A stretch of DNA of 9,258 nt from an uncultured beta proteobacterium (GTDB taxonomy: Bacteria > Pseudomonadota > Gammaproteobacteria > Burkholderiales > Rhodocyclaceae). This document shows, one piece after another, positions 1 through 6,386 of this stretch. The stretch spans positions 1-9,258 of the forward strand of contig CAIYYE010000485.1 of assembly GCA_903930395.1 (NCBI GenBank). Direction: 5' to 3'. Every line of letters begins with the position of its first letter. Positions within the stretch are counted from its first letter, which is position 1. Below the pieces are notes generated by a model. The model ran no database searches. It was given only the letters and a program-made list of their open reading frames with translations, and was not told the origin of the DNA. Made by a program: the position numbers and the translations under genes.

Positions 1-1026
1 CCGAACATCAACGAAGAACTGTATCCGGGCTGGCGCAAGCCGGAGAACTTCATCGTCGTCTCCGATCCGTATCCGACGGTCTCGGCGATGGCTGCCGACC
101 TCATCCTGCCGACCGCCATGTGGGTCGAGAAGGAAGGCGCCTACGGCAATGCCGAGCGGCGTACCCAGTTCTGGCGGCAGCAGGTCAAGGCCCCGGGCGA
201 GGCGCGCTCCGACCTCTGGCAGGTCATGGAATTCGCCAAGCGCTTCAAGATGGAAGAGGTGTGGCCGGCCGACTTGCTGGCCAAGGCGCCGAAGCTCAAG
301 GGCAAGACGATGTACGACGCGCTCTTTGCCAATGGTGTGGTCAACAAGTACAAGGTCAGCGAAATTGCGGCCGGCTTCGATAACGACGAATCCAAGTACT
401 TCGGCTTCTATGTCCAGAAGGGACTGTTCGAGGAATACGCCGCCTTCGGGCGCGGCCACGGTCACGACCTGGCGCCGTTCGAGACTTACCATCAGGCGCG
501 CGGTCTGCGCTGGCCTGTGGTGGGTGGCAAGGAAACGCTGTGGCGCTTCCGCGAAGGCTACGACTCCTACGTCAAGAAAGGCGAGGGCGTGAAGTTCTAC
601 GGTCACAAGGATGGCAAGGCCATTATTTTTGCCCTGCCCTACCAGCCGCCCGCCGAGTCGCCGGACAAGGAGTTCGACATGTGGTTGTCGACCGGTCGCG
701 TCCTCGAGCATTGGCATACCGGCTCGATGACCCGTCGCGTTCCCGAGCTGTACAAGGCTTTTCCGGACGCCGTGGTCTTCATGCACCCGGATGACGCCAA
801 GGCGCGCGGTCTGCAGCGCGGCATGGAGGTCAAGGTGGCATCGCGTCGCGGCGAGATCCAGTTGCGTGTCGAAACGCGTGGTCGCAACAAGCCACCGCGT
901 GGCCTGGTCTTCATTCCCTTCTTCGACGCCGGTCGTCTGGTCAATAAGTTGACCCTGGATGCCACCTGCCCGATTTCGAAGGAAACGGACTACAAGAAGT
1001 GCGCTGTCAAGGTCACCCGGGTCTGA
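1..1026 (+). CDS. napA: Periplasmic nitrate reductase catalytic subunit NapA (C-terminal part, cut by window start)
   Basis: The frame is open from base 1, so this is the last 341 residues of a protein that is normally about 830 residues long; the N-terminal Tat signal, the 4Fe-4S cluster and the Mo-ligand cysteine lie outside the window. NapA reduces nitrate to nitrite in the periplasm using a bis-MGD molybdenum cofactor. What is visible is the end of the molybdopterin oxidoreductase core ([20 protein letters not shown] at residues 21-40, then [14 protein letters not shown]) and the dinucleotide-binding C-terminal domain, including [16 protein letters not shown] at about 231-246, a typical NapA segment. 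The protein ends in [10 protein letters not shown], resembling the usual NapA C terminus. The ATG at 88 is internal, not the start. napB and napC follow on the same strand, which confirms Nap rather than another molybdopterin enzyme. Confidence 0.96.
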   Translation, partial: PNINEELYPGWRKPENFIVVSDPYPTVSAMAADLILPTAMWVEKEGAYGNAERRTQFWRQQVKAPGEARSDLWQVMEFAKRFKMEEVWPADLLAKAPKLKGKTMYDALFANGVVNKYKVSEIAAGFDNDESKYFGFYVQKGLFEEYAAFGRGHGHDLAPFETYHQARGLRWPVVGGKETLWRFREGYDSYVKKGEGVKFYGHKDGKAIIFALPYQPPAESPDKEFDMWLSTGRVLEHWHTGSMTRRVPELYKAFPDAVVFMHPDDAKARGLQRGMEVKVASRRGEIQLRVETRGRNKPPRGLVFIPFFDAGRLVNKLTLDATCPISKETDYKKCAVKVTRV

Positions 1027-1055
1027 TACGGCTAACGACAAAATAAGCGAAAAAG

Positions 1056-1079
1056 CGGCCGGAGCTTCTGCCTCGGCCG
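1056..1079 (+). other. Possible hairpin in the napA-napB spacer
   Basis: CGGCCG at 1056-1061 and CGGCCG at 1074-1079 can form a 6-bp GC stem with a 12-base loop. No T-tract follows, so it is not an intrinsic terminator. It could protect or separate segments of the nap mRNA, but a short self-complementary word repeated in GC-rich DNA can also be chance. Confidence 0.25.
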
Positions 1080-1085
1080 TCCATC

Positions 1086-1090
1086 GGAGG
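1086..1090 (+). promoter_or_regulatory. Ribosome binding site deciding the napB start
   Basis: GGAGG lies 2 bases before the first in-frame ATG (1093) but 8 bases before the second (1099). The second spacing is normal for a Shine-Dalgarno site and the first is too short, so translation most likely starts at 1099. Confidence 0.75.
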
Positions 1091-1098
1091 TAATGAAT

Positions 1099-1542
1099 AT
1101 GAGATTGATCACTGCACTGGCCTTGGCTGCCGGCATGCTCCTGGGGGGAGTGAGTGGCGTCAGCGCGCAGGAACTGCGAGTGAATGAGATCGGCATCGAG
1201 TCGATCGAGGGGAACTCGAAGGTCGATATGTTCCGGCCCGAGAAAGAACAAACCAACATTCCGCGCAACTTCCAGAAACAGCCGCCGCTGATTCCGCACA
1301 GCATCAAGGGTTACAACATCACCCAGAACTTCAACAAGTGCATGGACTGCCACTCGAAGGAAAGGGCCGAGGACACCGGTGCGACCAAGGTCGCCAAGTC
1401 GCACTACCTTGATCGCGAAGACAAGAAGCAGAGCAATATTTCGCCGCGCCGCTATTTCTGCATGCAATGCCACGTGCCGCAGTTCGACGCCAAGCCGCTC
1501 GTCGCCAATATCTATAAACCGGCTGCCAAGAAGGGGGAATGA
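1099..1542 (+). CDS. napB: Nitrate reductase di-haem cytochrome c subunit NapB
   Basis: NapB is the small periplasmic electron-transfer subunit that takes electrons from NapC and passes them to NapA. The 147-residue product has a Sec signal peptide ([20 protein letters not shown] then VSA|QE, cleavage after about residue 23). It has exactly two haem c attachment motifs, CMDCH at 81-85 and CMQCH at 121-125, as in the NapB family. H67 (in PLIPHS) and H102 (in KSHYLD) are plausible distal haem ligands. Length and motif count match NapB. The start at 1099 is chosen from the Shine-Dalgarno spacing; an ATG two codons upstream (1093) is the alternative. It follows napA by 72 bases and overlaps napC. 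Haem attachment requires the cytochrome c maturation system, not seen here. Confidence 0.95.
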   Translation: MRLITALALAAGMLLGGVSGVSAQELRVNEIGIESIEGNSKVDMFRPEKEQTNIPRNFQKQPPLIPHSIKGYNITQNFNKCMDCHSKERAEDTGATKVAKSHYLDREDKKQSNISPRRYFCMQCHVPQFDAKPLVANIYKPAAKKGE

Positions 1543-2201
1543 TGAGTCTGGATAAATTCACGCCCGCATGGGCCAAACGCATCGGGCTGGCCACCGTTTT
1601 CGGTCTGTTCGTCGCCGGTATCATCTTCTGGGGTGGCTTCAACTGGGCCCTGGAAGCGACCAACAAGGAGTCGTTCTGTATTTCCTGTCACGAGATGGAG
1701 GAAAACGTCTTCCGGGAATATCAGAACACCGTGCACTACACGAACCGCACAGGTGTCCGTGCGACCTGCCCGGATTGTCACGTGCCCAAGGAATGGGGCC
1801 CGAAGATGATCCGCAAGATCCAGGCTTCCAACGAAGTCTTGCACAAGGTCCTAGGCACCATCGATACGCCCGAGAAGTTCAATGCCAAGCGGGGGCAGCT
1901 GGCGCAGAACGAGTGGAAGCGCATGAAGGCGAACGATTCGCAAGAGTGTCGTAATTGTCACCGCTTCGACTACATGGATTACACCGAGCAGGGCAACCGT
2001 GCCGCCCGTCAGCACCCGCAAGCTTTTATCGATGGCAAGACCTGCATCGACTGCCATAAGGGCATTGCCCACCAGTTGCCGGCCATTGACCAGCATATTG
2101 GCAAGCAGAACGATGGCGCAGTGGCCATCTCGCACGGCGAAAAGCCGGCCGAGCCAGCCAAGGAAGAGGCGAAGCCGGAGGCCAAGCCAGAGAGCAAATA
2201 A
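1542..2201 (+). CDS. napC: Membrane-anchored tetra-haem quinol dehydrogenase NapC (NapC/NirT family)
   Basis: NapC oxidises quinol in the cytoplasmic membrane and feeds electrons to periplasmic NapB/NapA. The protein is about 219 residues, with one N-terminal membrane anchor (around residues 14-36, [19 protein letters not shown]) and four haem motifs in order: CISCH (about 46), CPDCH (76), CRNCH (136) and CIDCH (168), the NapC/NirT pattern. The segment from [10 protein letters not shown] to the last haem is typical of the family. Two adjacent ATGs are possible: 1539 gives an ATGA overlap with napB, 1542 a one-base overlap; AAGGGGG at 1531-1537 is better spaced for 1542. The last 20 or so residues are a Lys/Glu/Pro/Ala-rich low-complexity tail, probably disordered in the periplasm. 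NrfH and TorC relatives share the fold, but the napAB context points to NapC. Confidence 0.95.
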   Translation: MSLDKFTPAWAKRIGLATVFGLFVAGIIFWGGFNWALEATNKESFCISCHEMEENVFREYQNTVHYTNRTGVRATCPDCHVPKEWGPKMIRKIQASNEVLHKVLGTIDTPEKFNAKRGQLAQNEWKRMKANDSQECRNCHRFDYMDYTEQGNRAARQHPQAFIDGKTCIDCHKGIAHQLPAIDQHIGKQNDGAVAISHGEKPAEPAKEEAKPEAKPESK

Positions 2202-2224
2202 GCGCCTTTCTGAGTACCTCAAAG

Positions 2225-2256
2225 CAAACCCGGCTGCGCGCCGGGTTTGTTTTTTT
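2225..2256 (+). terminator. Intrinsic terminator of the nap operon
   Basis: CAAACCCGGC (2225-2234) and GCCGGGTTTG (2240-2249) form a perfect 10-bp stem with a 5-base TGCGC loop, followed by seven T (2250-2256). It sits 23 bases after the napC stop, so napC is the last gene of the operon. Confidence 0.93.
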
Positions 2257-2280
2257 GGCCGGAAAGCGCTTGGGGGCGTA

Positions 2281-2299
2281 TGAATATTGCAAATATTCA
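2281..2299. repeat. Perfect AT-rich palindrome upstream of hup
   Basis: TGAATATT and AATATTCA flank a GCA spacer, giving two perfect 8-bp half-sites over 19 bases. It lies about 125 bases before the HU start, between the nap terminator and the gene. The size and spacing resemble a dimeric repressor or activator operator. It has no T-tract and is not a terminator. I do not recognise the motif as a known operator. Confidence 0.5.
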
Positions 2300-2317
2300 C
2301 GTAATCGCCTGCAAATA

Positions 2318-2331
2318 GGCCCTCTCGGGCC
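2318..2331 (+). repeat. Short GC hairpin in the hup upstream region
   Basis: GGCCC and GGGCC flank a TCTC loop (5-bp stem). A second small inverted repeat, GCCGT-TCCG-ACGGC, lies at 2370-2383 and is followed by AGTTTTCTT. Either may fold in the hup leader RNA if transcription starts upstream. No convincing -35/-10 pair could be assigned in 2257-2411, although this stretch must carry the hup promoter because the nap terminator precedes it. Confidence 0.3.
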
Positions 2332-2411
2332 AACACTTATTCAAAAAGGTGTGCTACTTTTATTGTGCTGCCGTTCCGACGGCCAGTTTTCTTAAACATT
2401 GATAGGTAACT

Positions 2412-2417
2412 AGGAGG
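2412..2417 (+). promoter_or_regulatory. Strong ribosome binding site of hup
   Basis: AGGAGG, a perfect Shine-Dalgarno core, sits 7 bases before the ATG at 2425. This fits a highly expressed nucleoid protein. Confidence 0.9.
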
Positions 2418-2424
2418 CACTTAG

Positions 2425-2727
2425 ATGAATAAATCCGAGCTGGTCGAAGTTGCTGCAAAAGAAGCTGGTATAACCAAGGCTGCCGCTGACAAGGCGCTGT
2501 CGGCCATCATCGGCGCGGTCGTCAAGACTGTGACCAAGGGGGAGTCTGTTACTCTCGTCGGTTTCGGCACGTTCAAGTCTGCCAAGCGCGCTGCGCGTAC
2601 GGGCAAGAATCCCAAGACCGGTGCTACGCTGAAGATTCCCGCTACCACGGTTCCGAAATTTACTGCTGGTACGGCTTTCAAGGCCTCGGTCGCCGCCAAG
2701 AAGACGGCTGCCGCCAAGAAGAAGTAA
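2425..2727 (+). CDS. hup: HU family DNA-binding nucleoid protein with Lys/Ala-rich C-terminal tail
   Basis: HU is a small dimeric protein that bends and compacts DNA and helps replication, recombination and transcription. The 100-residue sequence shows the full HU/IHF signature: MNKSELVEVAAKEAG at the start, VGFGTFKSAKRAARTGKNPK at 45-64, the DNA-intercalating proline in NPKTG (P63) and IPATTVPKF at 71-79. Its characters (start at MNKSEL, T/S-rich DNA-binding arm) fit HU rather than IHF alpha or beta, but HU-alpha and HU-beta cannot be told apart here. HU is usually about 90 residues; the extra 10 or so form AAKKTAAAKKK, a short histone-H1-like tail that could add non-specific DNA contacts. 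The gene is monocistronic by its terminator at 2744-2777. Confidence 0.95.
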   Translation: MNKSELVEVAAKEAGITKAAADKALSAIIGAVVKTVTKGESVTLVGFGTFKSAKRAARTGKNPKTGATLKIPATTVPKFTAGTAFKASVAAKKTAAAKKK

Positions 2728-2743
2728 TCCGGTGTTATCGAAT

Positions 2744-2777
2744 GCGGGGTTCGTCTTTGACGGGCTCCGCTTTTTTT
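2744..2777 (+). terminator. Intrinsic terminator after hup
   Basis: GCGGGGTTCGTC (2744-2755) pairs with GACGGGCTCCGC (2759-2770) across a TTT loop, giving a 12-bp stem with three G-T wobbles, followed by seven T (2771-2777). The ATG of the next gene is only 8 bases past the T-tract. Confidence 0.88.
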
Positions 2778-2785
2778 AAGTTGCA

Positions 2786-3157
2786 ATGAACAATCCCAAT
2801 CCAGAAAACCCGCCTGAAGCGCCCGCAGTCGTAGCGCCGCCGCCCGATACGCGTCGCCGCCTGCGCGACCTCCTTTCGATACCCGAGCGTGATCGTACCG
2901 ACGAACAATGGGACGAAATCATCGAGCTTGAAATCCAGCTTGCGCCGGGTAACCGCGTTTCCGGCAACGAGCCGCTGGGGGGCAACCCCGGCCGCAGCAA
3001 CATGCAGCATGGCAAGCCGGGTGGCAACACGGGTGGTGGTGGCCCGGGCCAGCCGCAAAAGAAGCATCGTCCGCGCACCAACAACAATCGCCGTCCGCGC
3101 CCGAACAAGCCGCAAACCGGCGGTGGTGGTGGCGGTACTGGCGGCGCTCCCGCCTGA
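2786..3157 (+). CDS. Unrecognised small protein with disordered Gly/Asn/Arg/Pro-rich C terminus
   Basis: I do not recognise this 123-residue protein. It has three visible parts: a Pro-rich N terminus (residues 1-20), one helical charged segment (about 21-57, RRRLRDLLSIPERDRTDEQW followed by an acidic stretch and LAPGNR) that looks like the only foldable and conserved portion, and a long low-complexity tail (58-123) rich in Gly, Asn, Arg, Lys and Pro (QPQKKHRPR, NNNRRPRPNKP, GGGGGG). There is no signal peptide or membrane segment. A basic, Gly/Asn-rich disordered tail suggests nucleic acid, perhaps RNA, binding; this is inference only. The ATG at 2786 is the only possible start before an in-frame stop at 2777-2779; no Shine-Dalgarno lies upstream. 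Codon-position GC bias looks coding. Expression must come from hup read-through or from an unseen promoter. Confidence 0.72.
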   Translation: MNNPNPENPPEAPAVVAPPPDTRRRLRDLLSIPERDRTDEQWDEIIELEIQLAPGNRVSGNEPLGGNPGRSNMQHGKPGGNTGGGGPGQPQKKHRPRTNNNRRPRPNKPQTGGGGGGTGGAPA

Positions 3158-3162
3158 TCTGC

Positions 3163-3190
3163 TTGTTTCATTCCCCTGAAGCGGCATAAT
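3163..3190 (+). promoter_or_regulatory. Candidate sigma70 promoter giving a near-leaderless ubiH-family transcript
   Basis: TTGTTT (3163-3168) and CATAAT (3185-3190, 5 of 6 to consensus) are separated by 16 bases. Transcription would start near 3197, next to the ATG at 3198, leaving essentially no 5' leader. No Shine-Dalgarno sequence is present before the ATG, which agrees with this. Confidence 0.55.
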
Positions 3191-3197
3191 CGCCGTC

Positions 3198-4361
3198 ATG
3201 CAGCAGTTTGATCTGATCATCGTTGGTGGTGGCCTGGCTGGTGCCAGTCTGGCCTTGGCCCTGCGCGACACCCGCCTGCGTATCGCGCTCGTCGAAAATC
3301 AGCCGCCACGTCTGCCTGATGGCTGGGATGCGCGCATTTATGCGATCAGCCCGGCCAATGTCTCCTTTCTTGAGGCTATCGGTGCCTGGCGTCATCTCGA
3401 TGCGTCCAGAATGTCGCCGATTCGGGCCATGCAAATCCATGGCGATGCGGCTGGCCGGCTTGATTTTTCAGCATTCGAGACGGGTGTTCCGGAACTGGGC
3501 TGGATACTCGAGTCTTCGCTGATGGCCTGCGAGTTCTGGGAAAGTGCCAAGCGCCAGGGCAATCTCACGCTCTTTTGCCCGGCCCGGCCGGATACGCTGG
3601 AATTTCGTCACGATGCTGCCATCCTTCGCTTGTGCGATGGAACGGTCTTGTCGTCCCGTCTCCTGGTCGGTGCGGATGGCCGTGACTCCTGGGTGCGTCA
3701 GGCGGCTGGCCTGGTTGCGGTCAATACGCCCTATGGTGAAAAAGGGCTGGTGGCCAATTTTTCGACCGAAAAGCCGCACAACAACACGGCATTCCAGTGG
3801 TTTCGCGATGATGGCGTACTGGCCTATCTTCCCTTGCCGGGGAACCGCATATCCATTGTGTGGTCGACTCCGGATGACCATGCAGACGAATTGTGCTCAC
3901 TTTCTCCCGATATCCTCAGCGAGCGTGTCGCCGAAGCGGGCGGACGGGTGCTCGGTCGTCTGGAGCAGATCACGGCACCGGCCGCTTTCCCCTTGCGTCT
4001 GATGCGCGTCCCGCAAACGGTTGCGCCGCGCCTGGCGCTCGTCGGTGATGCGGCACACGGCATTCATCCTTTGTCCGGTCATGGCATCAACCTCGGTTTC
4101 CAGGATGCCATGGCCCTTGCCGGCCTGCTCGCCGCGACACAGTCGTGGCAGGACATCGGCCAGGAGCGACTGCTCCAGCGCTATCAGCGTGCCCGGCGCG
4201 AGGAAACGGTCTTGATGCAGACGACTACCGACAGCTTGCGGCGCTTGTTCAAGGCTACACCGCCCGGCTTGCGCCCATTGCGCAACCTCGGTCTGGATGT
4301 GGCCAACGGCCTGCCCCTGATTAAAAATGCCCTGGTGCGCTATGCGCTTGGCGCCCTTTAG
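3198..4361 (+). CDS. FAD-dependent monooxygenase of the UbiH/UbiF/Coq6 family (ubiquinone ring hydroxylase)
   Basis: Members of this family use FAD, NAD(P)H and O2 to hydroxylate the ubiquinone precursor ring at the membrane face. The 387-residue length is normal. Visible motifs are the N-terminal FAD dinucleotide fold VGGGLAGASLALAL (9-22) with E33 at the strand end, the GADGRDS motif (158-164) and the second FAD site LVGDAAHGIHPLSGHGINLG (281-300), matching the UbiH-family signature. Which ring position it hydroxylates cannot be decided from sequence, so no gene symbol is given. The start at 3198 places the GxGxxG motif at the usual distance from the N terminus; there is no ribosome binding site, and a promoter abuts the start. 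dsbC follows 9 bases after the stop, with its ribosome binding site overlapping this stop codon, so the two are probably co-transcribed. Confidence 0.9.
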   Translation: MQQFDLIIVGGGLAGASLALALRDTRLRIALVENQPPRLPDGWDARIYAISPANVSFLEAIGAWRHLDASRMSPIRAMQIHGDAAGRLDFSAFETGVPELGWILESSLMACEFWESAKRQGNLTLFCPARPDTLEFRHDAAILRLCDGTVLSSRLLVGADGRDSWVRQAAGLVAVNTPYGEKGLVANFSTEKPHNNTAFQWFRDDGVLAYLPLPGNRISIVWSTPDDHADELCSLSPDILSERVAEAGGRVLGRLEQITAPAAFPLRLMRVPQTVAPRLALVGDAAHGIHPLSGHGINLGFQDAMALAGLLAATQSWQDIGQERLLQRYQRARREETVLMQTTTDSLRRLFKATPPGLRPLRNLGLDVANGLPLIKNALVRYALGAL

Positions 4362-4364
4362 GAG
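4360..4364 (+). promoter_or_regulatory. Ribosome binding site of dsbC overlapping the upstream stop codon
   Basis: AGGAG shares its first two bases with the TAG stop of the monooxygenase gene (4359-4361) and lies 6 bases before the dsbC ATG. This arrangement favours coupled translation. Confidence 0.8.
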
Positions 4365-4370
4365 ATTCAC

Positions 4371-5072
4371 ATGGTGAAGAAAATGTTGCCGATGGTTTTG
4401 GCGATGGCATTTAGTCTGAATGCCGTGGCCGATGAGGCTGAAATCAAGAAGATGATGGAAGCGAAGCTCGGCACCAAGGTGGAAGGCGTCACCAAGGCCG
4501 GTTATCTTGGCTTGTATGAGGTTTTTGCCGACGGCAACATCGTTTATACCGATGAGAAGGGAACGGCTATTTTTGTTGGCCCTCTAGTCGATGGCAAGAC
4601 GATGAAGAATGTCACCGAAGAGCGCATGAAGAAACTCACTGCGATCAAGTTCAGCGAGTTGCCGCTCGATCGCGCGATCAAGCAGGTGCGGGGCGATGGC
4701 AAGCGTGTCATGGCCACCTTCGAAGACCCCAACTGCGGCTATTGCAAGCGCCTGGCCAAGGAGTTGTTGAGGGTCGATAACGTGACCGTTTACACCTTCC
4801 TGCTGCCCATTCTTTCCGAGGATTCCGTGCGCAAGTCGAAGCAGATCTGGTGTGCGTCGGACCGGGCCAAGGCCTGGAACGACTGGATGGTCGAAGGCAA
4901 GGCGCCGACCGGGCGCGAGGACTGCGACACTGCGGCGCTCACCAAGAATCAGGAATTCGGCCGCAAGCTCAACATTACCGGCACGCCAACCATGTTCTTT
5001 GCCGATGGCGAGCGGGTTCCGGGTGCGATGCCGCTGGCCCGGATCGAGCAGAAGCTCAGTCAGGTCAAGTAG
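4371..5072 (+). CDS. dsbC: Periplasmic thiol:disulfide interchange protein DsbC
   Basis: DsbC is a V-shaped homodimer that rearranges wrong disulfides in the periplasm and is kept reduced by DsbD. The 233-residue precursor has a signal peptide (MVKKMLPMVLAMAFSLNAVA, cleavage after about residue 20), an N-terminal dimerisation domain (about 21-85) and a thioredoxin-fold domain. The active site is CGYC at 122-125, identical to classical DsbC. The cis-proline loop is GTPTMFF (204-210), and C161 and C185 match the family's second, structural cysteine pair. DsbG is less likely because it usually has CPYC. The close link to the upstream ubiquinone hydroxylase could be incidental. A c-type-cytochrome-rich periplasm such as the one implied by nap makes cysteine handling important, but that connection is inference. 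Confidence 0.94.
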   Translation: MVKKMLPMVLAMAFSLNAVADEAEIKKMMEAKLGTKVEGVTKAGYLGLYEVFADGNIVYTDEKGTAIFVGPLVDGKTMKNVTEERMKKLTAIKFSELPLDRAIKQVRGDGKRVMATFEDPNCGYCKRLAKELLRVDNVTVYTFLLPILSEDSVRKSKQIWCASDRAKAWNDWMVEGKAPTGREDCDTAALTKNQEFGRKLNITGTPTMFFADGERVPGAMPLARIEQKLSQVK

Positions 5073-5109
5073 GCACGGCGCTTGGGCGGGGCTCCACGGG
5101 CCGCGCCTA

Positions 5110-5138
5110 TTGTGATTCGTGCATCTGGATGGCATGAT
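5110..5138 (+). promoter_or_regulatory. Weak candidate promoter before the GGDEF gene
   Basis: TTGTGA (5110-5115) and CATGAT (5133-5138) are separated by 17 bases, each matching 4 of 6 consensus positions. The predicted transcription start falls at about 5145, on the first ATG of the cyclase gene. There is no clear Shine-Dalgarno in the 5073-5144 spacer and no terminator with a T-tract after dsbC, so read-through from dsbC is also possible. Confidence 0.35.
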
Positions 5139-5144
5139 CCCCCG

Positions 5145-6386
5145 ATGGATATGCCCGCCTCCGGAAAAGAGAACTGCCGTGCCTTGGGGGCGCGACGTCG
5201 GCTGGTGCTGTTTTTTCTGTTTGCCTGGCTGGGCGCGGCCCTGTTTCTCTATTTCTTCGGGGCCCGTGGTCTAGCGGGCGACGACTTCTTGTCAGGTTCC
5301 AGTGATCTGCTGGGCGTCGTCGCCGCTGCGGCCCTGCTGCTTTTTCTGGCCCTGTTGCTGCTTCTGATCCGCTTGTTGCGGGTGGAGAAGGAAGAGGGCG
5401 TGATTTCCGCCAAGCTCATGGAGAGCGAAGCCCGCTACCGCATGCTGGCGGAAAACAGCCATGACGTCATCTGGACGCTCGATATTTCATCCCGGTGTTA
5501 CACCTACATCAGTCCATCGATCACCGACATGTGCGGTTATGGGCCGGAAGAGCTCGTCGGGCAACCCATCGCTGCCTGCCTCGCTCCGGAGTCTGCAGCG
5601 CGACTGGCTAGAGACATCGATCAAAGCCTGCGCCGCATTGCCGCCGGCGACAAGGCCGCAAGGGTGGTGGTCAGCGAGCTGGAGAAAGTGTGCCGGGATG
5701 GCGCAATCATTCAGACCGAGGTGGTGGCCAGTTTTCTCCACAATGCGGAAGGCGTGGCGCATGCGATTCTCGGTATCACGCGCAACGTCAGCGAGCGCAA
5801 GGCGGCCGAGCTGGCGCTGCGCGAAACGAATCGCCAGTTGCACGCGCGCATCGAGGAAATCGGTCGCCTGCAGATGGCGCTCCAGGATCTGGCTGTGCGC
5901 GACAGCCTGACCGGCCTCTATAACCGGCGTTACCTTGATGAAACACTCGAGCGCGAGGTGTCCCGGGCGCGTCGCGATGGCAGTCCGCTGTCCCTGGTGA
6001 TGCTCGATATCGACTATTTCAAGCGGGTGAACGATACCCACGGCCATCAGGTCGGTGATGAAGCCCTGCGTATGGTCGCGACGACCTTGCTGGCCAATGT
6101 CCGAACGGAAGATGTGGCCTGTCGCTATGGTGGCGAGGAATTTCTCATCCTGCTGCCCAACATGCCGCTGGATGCAGCCATCCAGCGCGCTCAGGTCTGG
6201 CGGGCGGCGGTCGAGAAATTGACGGTTGCCGTCGGTACGACGCGTGTCAGCTTCACAGTGTCTCTTGGCGTGGCGGCCTTCCCCGAGCATGGCAAGACGC
6301 CGGATGATCTGACCCGGTGCGCCGACCAGGCCCTCTATCGTTCGAAGAACGACGGCAGGAACAGGGTTTCCGTCTTTCTGGCCTGA
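5145..6386 (+). CDS. Membrane-bound PAS-GGDEF diguanylate cyclase
   Basis: The protein makes the second messenger cyclic di-GMP from two GTP. In the 413-residue form, two membrane segments (about 20-40 and 54-78) enclose a short loop, followed by a PAS sensor domain (about 95-217, opening with ESEARYRMLAENSHDVIWTL), a coiled linker (218-250) and a GGDEF domain (251-411). The catalytic motif is GGEEF (329-333), an active form. DIDYFKRVND and GHQVGDEAL are intact, and an inhibitory I-site RTED (320-323) lies exactly five residues upstream, so product feedback is expected. There is no EAL domain. The start at ATG 5145 is preferred; a TTG at 5082 would add 21 unremarkable residues, and ATG 5151 is also possible. 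The PAS ligand is unknown. Confidence 0.93.
   Translation: MDMPASGKENCRALGARRRLVLFFLFAWLGAALFLYFFGARGLAGDDFLSGSSDLLGVVAAAALLLFLALLLLLIRLLRVEKEEGVISAKLMESEARYRMLAENSHDVIWTLDISSRCYTYISPSITDMCGYGPEELVGQPIAACLAPESAARLARDIDQSLRRIAAGDKAARVVVSELEKVCRDGAIIQTEVVASFLHNAEGVAHAILGITRNVSERKAAELALRETNRQLHARIEEIGRLQMALQDLAVRDSLTGLYNRRYLDETLEREVSRARRDGSPLSLVMLDIDYFKRVNDTHGHQVGDEALRMVATTLLANVRTEDVACRYGGEEFLILLPNMPLDAAIQRAQVWRAAVEKLTVAVGTTRVSFTVSLGVAAFPEHGKTPDDLTRCADQALYRSKNDGRNRVSVFLA

Noticed and set aside
2303..2314. AATCGCCTGCAA upstream of hup, nearly repeated as AATCGCCTGTAA at 6570-6581 upstream of mraZ
   Set aside because: Two copies matching 11 of 12 in several hundred intergenic bases are not far from chance, and the positions relative to the genes differ.
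2757..2784. TTGACG inside the hup terminator as a -35 box for the downstream small gene
   Set aside because: No acceptable -10 element occurs 16-18 bases downstream; the best hexamer (TGCAAT, spacer 19) overlaps the ATG.
3018..3145. G-rich runs that might form G-quadruplexes
   Set aside because: They are explained by Gly codons in the low-complexity tail, and most runs are only GG.
5077..5107. GGCGC...GCGCC inverted repeat after dsbC as a terminator
   Set aside because: The stem is short with a long loop, and no T-tract follows.
5082..5144. TTG start extending the cyclase by 21 residues
   Set aside because: The added residues have no hydrophobic or domain character, no good ribosome binding site precedes it, and the membrane segment begins normally after the ATG at 5145.
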